DNA of 64,000 bases from Fratercula arctica (Eukaryota; Chordata; Aves; Charadriiformes; Alcidae): assembly GCA_947846985.1 (NCBI GenBank), contig CANTUZ010000005.1, forward strand, positions 12,022,001 through 12,086,000, given 5' to 3'. Positions 1 to 11,020 of the stretch are shown here, piece after piece. Position 1 is the first letter of the stretch. The number at the start of each line of letters is the position of its first letter. The notes below the pieces were generated by a model. It saw nothing but the letters and a program-made list of their open reading frames with translations. It ran no database searches and was not told the DNA's origin. The translations under genes were made by a program, and so were the position numbers.

Positions 1-3000
1 AAAGAGCCCACCTTAAATTCCCATGTTAGAATATGCAGATTGATTGAAATACTAGCGCAAATTCGTTTCTTAATTTTCTTCAGTTGGCACTCAATTTATT
101 TCTTGGTCTCTAGAGATTGGTTTAATCATAAGCATATAATGACAATGCAAGCAGTTCAGTTTCTGGGTTAAAATGAGTTGGGAAGCCTTCATATTGAGCT
201 CTCAGATTAGAAAACCTAGATTAATTGACTACACCCCACACAACACAAAAGAAAGAAAACTTTTATTCAGCATTTTTGTTTTCCAAGGGAGTTACATTTT
301 AGTAAGATTCACTTCTTTTAAAGAAATAGGAATGCGTATTTTCTCTCATCTAAAACCAATAAATCTTTGTGAATTTGTTAAGATGTCTAGTGAAAACATC
401 TTGTCTTTCCTAGGGAAAGTATAAAAATCTCAGGTTATCTAACTGTGCCGAAAGGAGTTTCTTATTTGTCTGGCTGAAGATGAATAACTAGGTATTCCCT
501 AAGCCAAGCTAAGGTTGGAAAATATAATGTGAACTTTTCTTCTTTACATTAGTTTTCTACGTATGCTGTTGTTAGAACAACATTTTCATCCATAAAGAGA
601 AAAAGAATAAGGCAGTAAGTGCTCTTAGGCGTGATCTTCATGCTGTGCATGCTGTGAATGGATTTTCATTAGCAAACTAATATTGCATTTTGTGCACACT
701 CAAAAGTGGGGAGGGAAGACATGTTAACAAGTTTTGCACAAACAATGCAGAACAAGCCTTAGAAAGCAATATAAACAGAAGTGATGATTGCTTCAAAACC
801 AAACAAAAGGGCAAAACCTAGGAATACACAATTTGCCACATCACAAATCAGAAAATTAATTAACTAGATTAATTACCTCATCTAGAAGACTGCTTCAGGC
901 AATGGTCAACGCTCCCTGTTGCGCAGAAACAAGCTCTATTCTGAGCCAGCAGTTCACCGTAACACCAGGAGGATTCCCTTCTTGACCCCTAATGTGCTCT
1001 CTTCATGAAGACCGAGATGGGATTTGTCTGAACGATCATCTCTGCATGCCTATAAAAAGTTGTTTTATCAGCACTCTTAAAATTAACCCAGCCCTCAAAA
1101 AACATCTGATGCCTGTGAATACGAGTTCACAGGCATTGAACACTGATGCCTGCAACAATGAGTTCAACAGGTTTCCTAAACCCGCATAAATCACAGTAGT
1201 TGCTGCAAATTTGCAACCTCTAACAATCCTTTTTTCCTTAAAAAGTTAATCTACCAGTTTCACACTGGTATTCACACTTTGGATCACTGAAGTCCGATCC
1301 CACTGTAAATTGTCATTTACATCCTATGCAAAGTCCTGTTTTTATTTCATTTTAGTATATTTTGTAATTCCCCATCATCTTAATGTTCCATCCACTTTAA
1401 AGCATCTTTGTTGCCTTTGTCTTCTACTTTGAACATCTTGAAGCAAGCCTAGATCGAGGCAGATAAATCAAGCCTGACTTGTTTGCAGAAGTCATTTATA
1501 TCTAATCTCAGAATGAAAGAGAAAAAGGTAACTTTTCTAAGCTTTTCACAAACTGTATTTGTAAAACATGCAATTAAAGCCAATGTATCCAGCACTCCCA
1601 TCTTTTTCCTAGTTATACCGTAATATTGTTTCTCTACACAGGCAGCTACTGTATGGGACAACCCATGAAAAGAAAGATTGTATAAGAAAAAATGTTCTAT
1701 TTTTCAGTTAGAGCAAAATTACCCTGCAGAAAACATTGATGCAGAGCATTAACTTTGGATTCGTTTCTATATGCCAGGTCTCACTTAAGACTCCAGAGAT
1801 GTTTAGAAACAGAGGATTTACCTATATCTAACACTGCTGCTAGTAGAAAGCTGTTGTTATTAACTTATGTAGTGCAGAAACACATCTTAATTTCTAATTC
1901 AGAACTTTAGAGTACTGAAGTTAGAACACTAAGTAGCCAGCGACTACTCAGTATAGCGGGTTCTGCATTTACAGTTTTCTGTAACACTACCAAGTAGGAG
2001 AGTAGGCAGTATGTGGCAAAAGGAGGATGCAGGAGAGACACTTACAAACAGCATCCCCTTTTAACAGTGAGAAAAAAAATTTCAGAAAATGTCAACATGC
2101 ATTTCTGGAGCTTACTCTTTTATGACTGTCAGTTCTCGAAAAGGCGTTCCCTTTATTTCTGAATGACTTGTCCTTTCAACTTGTTACTCAGGACAGCAGC
2201 TGTTGTCAGGAAAGCGACGTGCATCGTTATCAACTGCATAGCACAAAGCTAGTTTTTCCTTTTCTACGAAGGATTTATTAGGTAATCCTAGCTATCAGAA
2301 GATCAGCATAATACATCATCATTTGGATTTGCTGCCAAAACAAAACCAAACAATATGTTCAGCTGTAAATTTTGTATTTAGCCATGATCATCAGGGCTAT
2401 GTATGGATAAAAGATTCCCTTTTTAAACTACTTCCCACCCAGCCCATGCCAGAAACGGTGTTCAATAATTAATTTAAAAAATCATATTGTATACCTAGAA
2501 TATTTTTTTCTGCAGATGTTTTTCTAATTATATGTCAGAAAGATTTCCTGGCCACTGCTGATACAGTCACAATTTGTGTTTACTTTCTGAAAAAAACCCT
2601 AATGATCTTTCTAGTCTGGCTAATGTATTCTACTCCAAAGCCTACTTCAGTTTTCTTAGTTTTATCACCATTTTCTGTAGCAAATTGTGTTTTCAACTGT
2701 CATATCCTGAATAGCTTCATTGTATTTCAGTGGAGGCTTGAATTTGTTTCTTTGCAAGGTATTATTTTCTTAATCTTGCTATTAACAATGGACCTTTGTA
2801 ATCTGATTTAAATCTGTGGTAAAATTTTATATTTATGTGGAAAATATTACTGATAGATATAAATCCATACATTCCATTTCTGATTTTTATGCTGTTTCTC
2901 TGTAATTTGTTTTCTATTCCAATTACATTCTCTGTTTGAAACTGCATTTCCTTTTGACACGTTTAATTGCTTTCATTTAAATATTTTCATTAGCAATATT

Positions 3001-6000
3001 ATGTATTTCCACATCCTGAATATTTAACTATTACAACTTCAGAGGGCTGCGCTCAGAACCTAGACTGCTCCACAGTCACGTTGCCAATCAAGATTAAACA
3101 AAACAGAAAATGATCGCACAGTCCACTAGTTACTAAAACCTAGTTTGGACATACAGATAAGGCTGCATCGTTTGATTTGTCACGGCTACAGTGTTAAAAA
3201 TTTGTTTTTAATATGTAACAGTACTGTAGCTAATATTTCATACAATAATCGCAGTTAAAAGCACCTTATTTTCACAGTAGTCGTAACAAATGTATTAGGA
3301 ACAAAGTGCCTTTAAAGAAGAGCAACAGTTAACAATATACTTCACTGAGGAATACTTTAATTTAAATAGTTAAAATTAATTTTTGAAAGATCTGAACAAC
3401 AGAGAGTATGCTGTAGAGCTTGCTTTACTTACAGAGCACCTGCTCACCAAAGAGTTGGAAAATTGGTCATACTGCTTTAGATTTGAGAAGGAATTAATCA
3501 CTTACCTATATATACTGTTATACATACCTATAATTCTTTATACAATCATAAAGCAGAAATTCTAAACTCAAAACCGTCATCCAATATTTCCAAGCAAAGG
3601 CAATACTGAAAATACATTAATTACTGTATGGGATAAATTATTCACTTTTTCCTGTGACCACATTCTCACTGCAGCAACATCCACACAGAACTGACCACAT
3701 AAAAGACAAAATGACTTGTAAAAATCGAGTAGTTTTTTTTGAGACTAAATTTGGTGTGCTAACAGTCACTGAAAATTTACCTCAGTATTCTGGGGAAGTG
3801 AATGAGAAGATTGTGCATTCTGTTTGGAGTGGTGATTATCTATTTTATATACACCTCAGCATAATTCTTTGATTCAAACGTATCAAAGCAATAGTGAAGA
3901 TTAGAGTTTCTGCCTCAAAGGTAGAGTGAACATGTAAACGCTTGAGGTCACTGACTGATGTACAAATAGAAAATTATAACTACTGAATGCAACAGTCTAT
4001 ATAGCATACATGATCCAAGATTGGATACACTTATTAACCTTGTAAGACTTTTTTCTGAAATAGCCATGATTAGGCAAGCTGATAGGACCACTTTTTTTTT
4101 TTTCCCCTCTTTTAGGTAGCATAACATGAGCTTTAATGTGATGAGCAGAAAGCAGGTTTAAACCCTGTAACGAAAGAGTATTCTTTATAGTAACTTGTTA
4201 AAAAGAGCTACCAGTCTGATTTTCAGTAATGCTGACAACCTCCAGCGTTCGTTTAATAACCCTCATTTTTATAAGTGATCAAACCCCGTCTTCAGTTTCA
4301 TGCCCAAGAGCTTTTACTAGCTTTTGAAGCCCTGGTTCAGTCGAAAGCAAAAACCTCACTTCCCCATTTTACCTTTCTACATTCCTTTTTCTGCAGCTCA
4401 CAGAACTCGTCACACCGATCTAAATGACTGGAATGTCATGGATCACATCTAGCAGATGTGCCAAGTACAAACAATGACTAAACTGACCAAGTCAATTAGA
4501 TGCTGTAAATTACTTGTTCTGCTTTAACGATGCCACATACGCACATTAGAATCCTTCCTTTAAAATACCTAAACTATGTGAAGTAGCATCTCTGTTCTTT
4601 TCCTGACGAGTGCTTTTTTGTTCATGTATCAAAACACAACCTTGGCAATCTGACTTCGAGTAACAAAGAACAGAAAACTACTTGGTTCTTGCTGAAGAGA
4701 ATTCTTACTGAAGAAAATTAGAGACTAAATATAATGCTAAACGTTTATTAAATACAGCCAGAAATAAAAAAAGATTTTACACTGCAACCAATAAAATATC
4801 ATCTGATTAAAAGGTCTGTCATTCAGCACAAAAGATATGTAACCCTAAGGTGACATTTTTGGCAAGAAAACCCATGAGTTCAGAACTTTTTGGCTGAGTA
4901 TATGCTTACAGAAACTTCTTAATGCATCTGTTGTCATAAAGTCAGACCATGCTTTGTTTAGCTGTGGGAGCACAACACGGTATATAAGCTCAGTTCTGCA
5001 GTAGCAATGGTATGGAGGGGCAGGACTTCCAGGTTACACGGTGTGTGAACACTGTGCATATTTCTTTACAAAAAAAATTGTATTTACCATCTCTGCTATT
5101 TCCAAAGCAAGCTGTACCAAAGCTTTGTCCCATTTGTAGCCCTCTGGATAGGAGGCCTTCTAGACATTAGAGAAGCTTTATGACAGCTTTCAACTAAGCC
5201 TGGTTCTGCAAGGACCAGTATTCCAGAGAGGACCCATCCTGCTTTATTGCCCCGCAGAAAAAATTACGGGAAGGGGGAGATTTGGGAACTGTGTCCACCA
5301 CCCCCCAATAAACCAAAACAAAAACCACAGAACAGTTCAGCAAAGACTGTCTAATTGCTTTGCACAGCTTCTTAGCACTCCAGCTCTAACCTAGGATACA
5401 TAAGTATACACTTGTGACATGCTGCATTTTCTGAAAGCAAGTTGGTTTTTACGTACTACAGACTCGCGTGGGACTGCCTCCCTACCAAACGTGTTCACCC
5501 ATCCTTGTACTGCAGTGGTTTGTGGACACAGCAAATGGTATTCTTAGATGCCATATTATTGGATAAATTCCGCTTTAGTGAAAGACTTGAAAGGAAATCT
5601 CTTACATATGGCAGATAGGCAGAAAGTACAATAATTCTGAAGGAAGTCAAAAGTATTGCTTTCCACTATGCGTGTTGTAGCACGTTCCAATAGCTATTGG
5701 TCATAGCAGGGTGAGTGACTTGAGACAGTGTTTACATTAAAAGTACGCTTATGAAACCCTCCATAAGTTTTATGCGTGTCTAAGGATACCAGCAGGAGTT
5801 GAGAGCATTTGTGCTTCTCACAGGAATTGCTTCAATTTGCATTGCAAACCCCATCAAGTTTTCAGTCAAAGTTGTTAGTGCTGTCTCGTGCACTCTATTT
5901 TTATAAAATTGTTGACCTGGATATTTATTTATCCTCCTGTGACTTCTGATGCCTTTGAGCTGCCTTCTCATCATCCATGATCTTAATTCTAATTCTGTTC

Positions 6001-7544
6001 AGGGCAGAATTCCTCTTTAACTTGTTTCAGCCTATAGAATTATATTTTATGTATCATGATTAAAGATTTCACCCTAGGCTATCAATTTTTTGCCTTTAAA
6101 TTGGAAAGTAGAGGTCTTAGCTAGGATGGGGAAAGGGAACCAGATAAACAACTTGCCTTTCACTTTGCCTGAAGTGTAGTATTACTATAAACCATTTTGC
6201 TGAGTGAGCCGTAAACATGACTGTTTTATACGAGTTTTACTAAATGGTTATAAAAAAAAGAATTAACTAAAAGGATACCTTTGTCTGCGTTTGGCTTTAG
6301 GGTTCCAAGTGCTAGCGATTATGACAGATTGCAGAAAGCACTCAGGAATACTGCGATTTGTAGGCCAAGCCAGTCAGAGTAGCAAAATGTAGTATTGGCT
6401 TTCAGCGCGTCAGTCCTGCTTGCTCGCTTTGCTTTCGGTGGAGTTACTCAGTTCATGTGCTTTAATGAGTAAGAGGTTGCTAGTTCAGGCTTTGCAACAT
6501 ATAGTGGGTGCACTGTCATCACCCTAGAGAAAACAGACCAGTACCACTATCGCAGGCTGGCATTAGGCATAGGAAGGGGGGAAAAAATGGACACAATTAC
6601 ATAGACTAACAACAGGAAATTTTAAGTAAGCACTATACAAACCCTTCTGCCTGTACTTCAGAGCAGTTCTTTCATTTATATGCTTACTGAAAGGAACCAA
6701 AGCTGTGTAGACTGCAGCCCCTCTGAGGGATTAAGCCGGGTTCTGTACAGACTTCACCTCTCCCAGCTCTTCTGTTTCTAACAGGACTTGAGTCTTCCCG
6801 TTTCTCTTTTGTGGGGAAAAAAAATCATGCTGCTAAAAGCATCCCTGCTCTCTACAACACTCAATTCACACATATTAGCCACTACTTAACTTTGGTGTCT
6901 CTTTTATGTTCCAGACAGCAGCTCCAATGTACTCAGCGGGGTGATTTTCAGCAGCCACTGCAGACTGCTTTGCAGCACATCAAAAAGAGCTTCCTCAGTT
7001 TTTTAACTCCTTGTCACTTGTTTCTGTTAAATAGAAGCCGAATTTCACAGGGGGGGCACATCAGGAAAAGAAAAGGAGGGAGGTGGGGGGAGTTGTGTGG
7101 TTATTTGGTTGCTTGCTTGTTTTCTTTTTCCTTAGCTTACACTTTGTTTTTGTAGCTGTCTTTATTAAAGCATTTCGCATTAATACATTTACTGTAACAC
7201 CTACGTAAATCACCTAGGTGATTAGAAGAGAGGAAAAACATTGTCTCCACTGTGAACATCCTCCTTCCCCTACCCTGAAATCCACAATGGGAATGATGGC
7301 ATTTGTCCCATTCAAGCGAAAGAAACCCTTGACCATTGATACAAATGGGAGTTAGGCAGACAGAAATTCCAACTCAGCACAGCAGTATTAAAGACTTAGT
7401 GCTGTGGCTTCTCTGCCTAACAGAGCTCTAAGCTGGGTGACTAGGTCCCATGCACAGTCCTTGGGGAGAAAAAATAGGCACCAAAGAACGGGACTCACCA
7501 AGCGCAGCCAACAAACAAGGTGATTGCCCCAGCCCGGCTGAAGC
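1..7544 (+). other. Inferred last intron of GALNT gene, left part
   Basis: This stretch lies upstream of the terminal GALNT exon on the same strand, so I infer it is intronic. It is AT-rich, with only short open reading frames (up to 114 codons at 6811-7155) that show no domain, no codon bias and no splice context. I looked for the penultimate lectin exon, which should encode a QxW-type motif and end at a GT donor, and did not recognise it. The only structured item I noted is the short inverted repeat at 1109-1136. Small undetected exons or conserved noncoding elements cannot be excluded by eye. Confidence 0.6.
1109..1136. repeat. Perfect 11-bp inverted repeat with 6-nt loop
   Basis: The arms ATGCCTGTGAA (1109-1119) and TTCACAGGCAT (1126-1136) are exact reverse complements around a 6-nt loop. 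A partly similar stretch, GATGCCTG followed by GAGTTCAACAGG, occurs just downstream (about 1144-1171), as if the unit had been imperfectly duplicated. It has no known function. It could be a chance hairpin, a small structured RNA segment in the intron, or a remnant of a mobile element end. Confidence 0.6.
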
Positions 7545-8158
7545 TGTTGACCCTAAATATAAGGGCTCTTCAGCCGGTGTGCACGAGCCAGTCAACACAC
7601 TCTGTGAAGGTAGTGGTCTTTATTTCAGTTCTGCAGATTCGGGTGCTAGGGATCTAAGGCAGCCAGCACACCTCTTAGGAAACAGGTAGGGTCTTTTATA
7701 TAAAAAGGTAATAAGGAAAAAAAAGTCACATTAAAATAGCTGATTGGTCACTTGCAGTTATATAACAAAAACTCATTTGTGCATGTCCTAATTTCTGTCT
7801 GGCTCATTATACTAAGGTGGTCTTACATTTACATATAAAATCTCCTAGAGGTGTGATTTTTAGTATTAAAATTATCTAAGGTAACTACAGGCTATACTGC
7901 TAAGTTACTGTTTAACTTTCTATTCTGTTGGGGTTCCTACTGGAACAATGGCTAACTTCAAGATTGGATTATTAATGGTTTTGGGGGTTTTGTTTTAGGG
8001 ACTTTCTATTCCCCTTGCCATGGTTTCAGAGCAGGCTGTCAGAGTCACTCCATTTTGTGGATTTTTAGCTCTTTTGGACATGAAAGCCAGCTAGACCTGA
8101 GCATCCTAGCTCATCCTTCTTCATAAGCGTAAAAGCTGTTCTTAAGATGGACACCACA
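7545..8158 (-). mobile_element. Endogenous retrovirus LTR, antisense in intron
   Basis: Read on the minus strand, this segment has retroviral LTR promoter order. A CCAAT box (7743-7747) is followed about 40 bp later by TATATAAAAG (7693-7702), and about 70 bp further on by an AATAAA signal (7619-7624). That would give a short R region and a U5 of about 55 bp. The limits chosen give TG...CA ends (CA/TG at 7545 and 8158) and a length of about 614 bp, but no clear target-site duplication or primer binding site was seen, so the boundaries are tentative. No gag, pol or env coding sequence is recognisable beside it. It is most likely a solo or heavily truncated avian ERV LTR. The reading frame at 7450-7689 overlaps it and is not a gene. 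Confidence 0.55.
7693..7702 (-). promoter_or_regulatory. TATA box of the antisense LTR
   Basis: The minus-strand sequence TATATAAAAG lies about 40 bp downstream of a CCAAT box (7743-7747, minus) and upstream of an AATAAA at 7624-7619. The spacing fits a compact U3-R-U5 arrangement with transcription starting near 7665 and running to the left, opposite to the host gene. Whether it is active cannot be told from sequence. Confidence 0.5.
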
Positions 8159-10529
8159 GAGTTCATTTCACAGAGTTTGGGTAAGAAGAGTTGTACTAGG
8201 ATAATGCTTCTGTTTTAGCTGTGGAGAGAATTAATTATGTTCCTTCACTTATGCTAATAAGATAGAAATGACAGGAGAGGTCTAAAAGTACTATACCCAG
8301 ATTCATATCCCATGTCTGAAAATCAGGCAAGCAATGGAGCTGAACAAGTCTCCCAGAGCTGGTTAGTTTTCTGACGAGACAGAAAGCGGGACAGCATCTT
8401 CCTCCTGCTTCCTTAGTGCAAGATCTGAGCTGTGAATATCTTAGACACCAAAACTGAGAGAAGGACTGACTGATAAATGAAAGATACAGAACTAGTTAAC
8501 TTGAATGACAGCAACACAAGCCTCTCCAGCATCAGTTGGAAGCACAAGGAAGTTGACCTCAGTTTTGGGTTTAGGCAGAAACACTTGTGATAAACTGTAA
8601 TTCCCAATTTAAACCTGGGTGCCATGCAACACTAGGTCTATGCAGAGAAAACCCATAATCAACAGGTTTCATTAAGAAGAGAGACTGTATGTTTTGCTAA
8701 AAGGAAACAACTGTTTCTTTTAGCAATGAGGAAATATCCATTACCTTAGAGTTTTATATCTGAAGGACCTAATCGAAAGCTCATTGAATTCATTTGGAAA
8801 AAAAAAGAAAAAAATCTCACCACAGTGAGCTTTAGAAGGCCAAAGTAACTTGGGGGGAGGGTAGTGGGAGTGCGTGTTTAGCATAAGGGAACAAATAGCA
8901 TATAATGAAGCTTTGACTAATTTCCCATACTGGTTTCTTCCGCTTTCTTGTATATCAAACAGTTTTATTGCTTATAGATAGCTTAGAGTTTATGCTCCCA
9001 TCAGACACCCAAATTTAACTACTGTTATTAATAGGAATGTCAATAATAGTTACACAGCAGTGGGAAAATACAGTTCGCTCAGCGTTTCATTATGGAGGTA
9101 TATTAAAAAGCCTACTGTAAGCTTGTGTCTAGTAAATTAAGCAGTGAAAACTGTATCTAGATTGCGTGTAGCCCTAACAAGGAGCCTCATGTTTTGAATT
9201 TTGTGGATTATTCTAGAAGACCAGTCTCTTACCCAAACCCATATTTAAGACTTTCATTAGCCAGTCCCAAAAAATGTTTTTAGAAGTCACTTCTCAGAGA
9301 AAGTACTTACTAACTATTAGTGGTAGGATAAGAGGAGAGGAGACACCCCAGTCACCTGTTGGAATGAAGCAAAAGCTGTACTGAATGGCATGGGCTACCC
9401 TTGGCTTCTCTGAAAAATCAAACTCAGCATTTCTACGGGATTTACGCTAACATCCTGGTGATTATAATAGAAATCTCTCACCGTTATGACTTCCTAATGC
9501 AAGGTGTAACACAGATGCGGTGGGGTTTTTGCATGGTATTAGATGGTTGTGGTTTTGGGGTTTTTTTTTGTTATAGCAACTAATTTTTCCCCGTTGTACA
9601 AATAAGTAAAGTGGCTGCTCTTTCCATACTTCAGCTGTACTGATCTGTACTGATTTACACTCCATTCTTCGATTTGCAGATTAAGCCAGTGATTCTCTAC
9701 TACACAAGTCCAAGATACTCTAGAGAAAGACAGACTTTCAGACTTCTGTGCAAATTACTCTACTCTGTATAACTTGGAAGAAACTTCCCAGACACTAATG
9801 CGTACAAATTAACTATTATCTTTATTAGACAGAAGAGAGGGTTGAAAGAACCAAGTGAAACCAAAATTAAAGGAAAAAAAATAAGTTGTCACCTACATGA
9901 TGATTTAATTGTAATTTATTGCGTGATAGCCCCAGTGATTTAAGATTTGCTGCAACTCAACAGTAAAGATAGGACTTTAATATGGCAGTATTAAGCTGAG
10001 AATTGAACAGAGAGTCAACACTGAGGCCTGGCAAGTTAAGATTAGAAAAAACAGTTCATTTCAAAATTTGAAGAACAAACAATTGTTTTGCTGTTTAGCC
10101 TACATGCAGGACACCCCTGGCCAAGGCACTGGTCCTCTTTTGACGGCTTTTGATGTGTCAGAGGTGCAGCAGAGCCACTAAGCCGGGTAACTGCAGCAAA
10201 CAGGAAGGCTTTTGGCTCATGGTTAAGAAGCATGGCCAGAAACACAGCTCGATTCTAGAAACTCCATTTGCTGAAATGGTAACCAGGCAATTGAGGCTAT
10301 TCTAAATTATATCAGAGATTAAACCAGCCTGTGACAAAGGGAACCTTCACTCCAAAGCCAACCTAGTGCTTATCTTGTCTCTAACTGAAACATTTTTCAC
10401 AGTAGCAGTGGACTTCAGTAGATGGACATTGGAATGTGCTCTATATTATCACAAAATAGCAATGCAACAAGTTCACAATGTTTAATCCAAACACTTCTTT
10501 TTTTTTTTTTTTTTTCCCCATCTTTAAAG
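8159..10529 (+). other. Inferred last intron of GALNT gene, right part
   Basis: This is AT-rich noncoding sequence between the LTR and the terminal exon. Short reading frames on both strands lack domains and are considered chance. The right end is a strong 3' splice site: a run of about 17 T (about 10499-10515), then CCCCATCTTTAAAG, with AG at 10528-10529. I see no repeat family in the rest. Confidence 0.55.
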
Positions 10530-10676
10530 GGAGGTCCAATCCAGAACCGAAAATCCAAGCGTTGCCTGGAATTGCAGGAAAACAATGAAAATGAATTTGG
10601 ATTTCAACTCGTCCTTCAGAAATGCACTGGACAACGTTGGTCTATAACAAATGTCCTGAAAAGCTTGTCATCATAG
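10530..10676 (+). CDS. GALNT18: Polypeptide GalNAc-transferase, C-terminal exon (likely GALNT18)
   Basis: This is the last coding exon, 48 codons plus the TAG stop at 10674-10676, entered in phase 0 after the AG at 10528-10529. It encodes the end of the ricin B-type (beta-trefoil) lectin domain of a Golgi type II membrane enzyme family that transfers GalNAc from UDP-GalNAc to Ser/Thr to start mucin-type O-glycans. The visible hallmarks are GGPIQNRKSKRCLELQ, matching the conserved 'RCLE' strand of the gamma repeat, and CTGQRW, the QxW motif, followed by a short tail ending in NVLKSLSS. From memory, the Y-subfamily members GALNT17 and GALNT9 have closely similar ends (RCLEVE ... CTGQ(R/K)W) but finish differently, so GALNT18 is the best remaining candidate. 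Exon and family are confident; the paralogue is an inference. The catalytic domain and other lectin repeats lie outside the window to the left. Confidence 0.85.
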   Translation, partial: GGPIQNRKSKRCLELQENNENEFGFQLVLQKCTGQRWSITNVLKSLSS

Positions 10677-10941
10677 CAGACTAAATTTTTTACCCATTTC
10701 TTTTGCTACTGTGTAGCAAATACTGCATTGTTGCCTGCTGTACTGTATTCCTCTCACCCCCCAACCCCCCCAGTTCCTTCTCTCCTCTTTTTTGTCCCTT
10801 TGATTTTATTTTGTGAGTGTGTGGAAATTGGGTTTGTGGGCTGAAAACAAGACATTTTTATTTCACAATGATGTTTTCATGGCATTTATAGAGACGTTGA
10901 ATGACAGGTGATGGGTAGGCTATCCTAAAATATTTTACAAC

Positions 10942-10949
10942 TGTAAATA
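10942..10949 (+). promoter_or_regulatory. Pumilio response element TGTAAATA in 3' UTR
   Basis: The octamer TGTAAATA matches the Pumilio/PUF consensus UGUANAUA in the sense strand, about 265 nt after the stop codon and 41 nt before the poly(A) signal. PUM proteins normally reduce mRNA stability or translation. An 8-mer can occur by chance, so conservation would decide. Confidence 0.45.
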
Positions 10950-10989
10950 GGAAACAAATGGAGAATATTTATAACTCGAACTTTTATTG

Positions 10990-10995
10990 AATAAA
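10990..10995 (+). terminator. Poly(A) signal AATAAA of the GALNT gene
   Basis: This canonical hexamer lies 314 nt after the stop codon. It is the first AATAAA on the sense strand downstream of the exon and is followed by GT/T-rich sequence, the expected arrangement for mRNA 3'-end formation. Confidence 0.6.
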
Positions 10996-11020
10996 AAAGT
11001 CCAAACACTATTTATTACTG

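Larger units (their letters stand above)
10677..11020 (+). other. 3' UTR of the GALNT gene (approximate end)
   Basis: The untranslated tail after the TAG stop contains C-rich runs (about 10760-10772), a Pumilio-type element (10942-10949) and a canonical AATAAA (10990-10995). GT-rich sequence about 60-75 bp further on (AGTGGTGGTTTCGTTG) could serve as the downstream element, so cleavage near 11005-11025 is likely. Other AATAAA hexamers occur further on (for example at 12500), so longer isoforms are possible. Confidence 0.55.
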
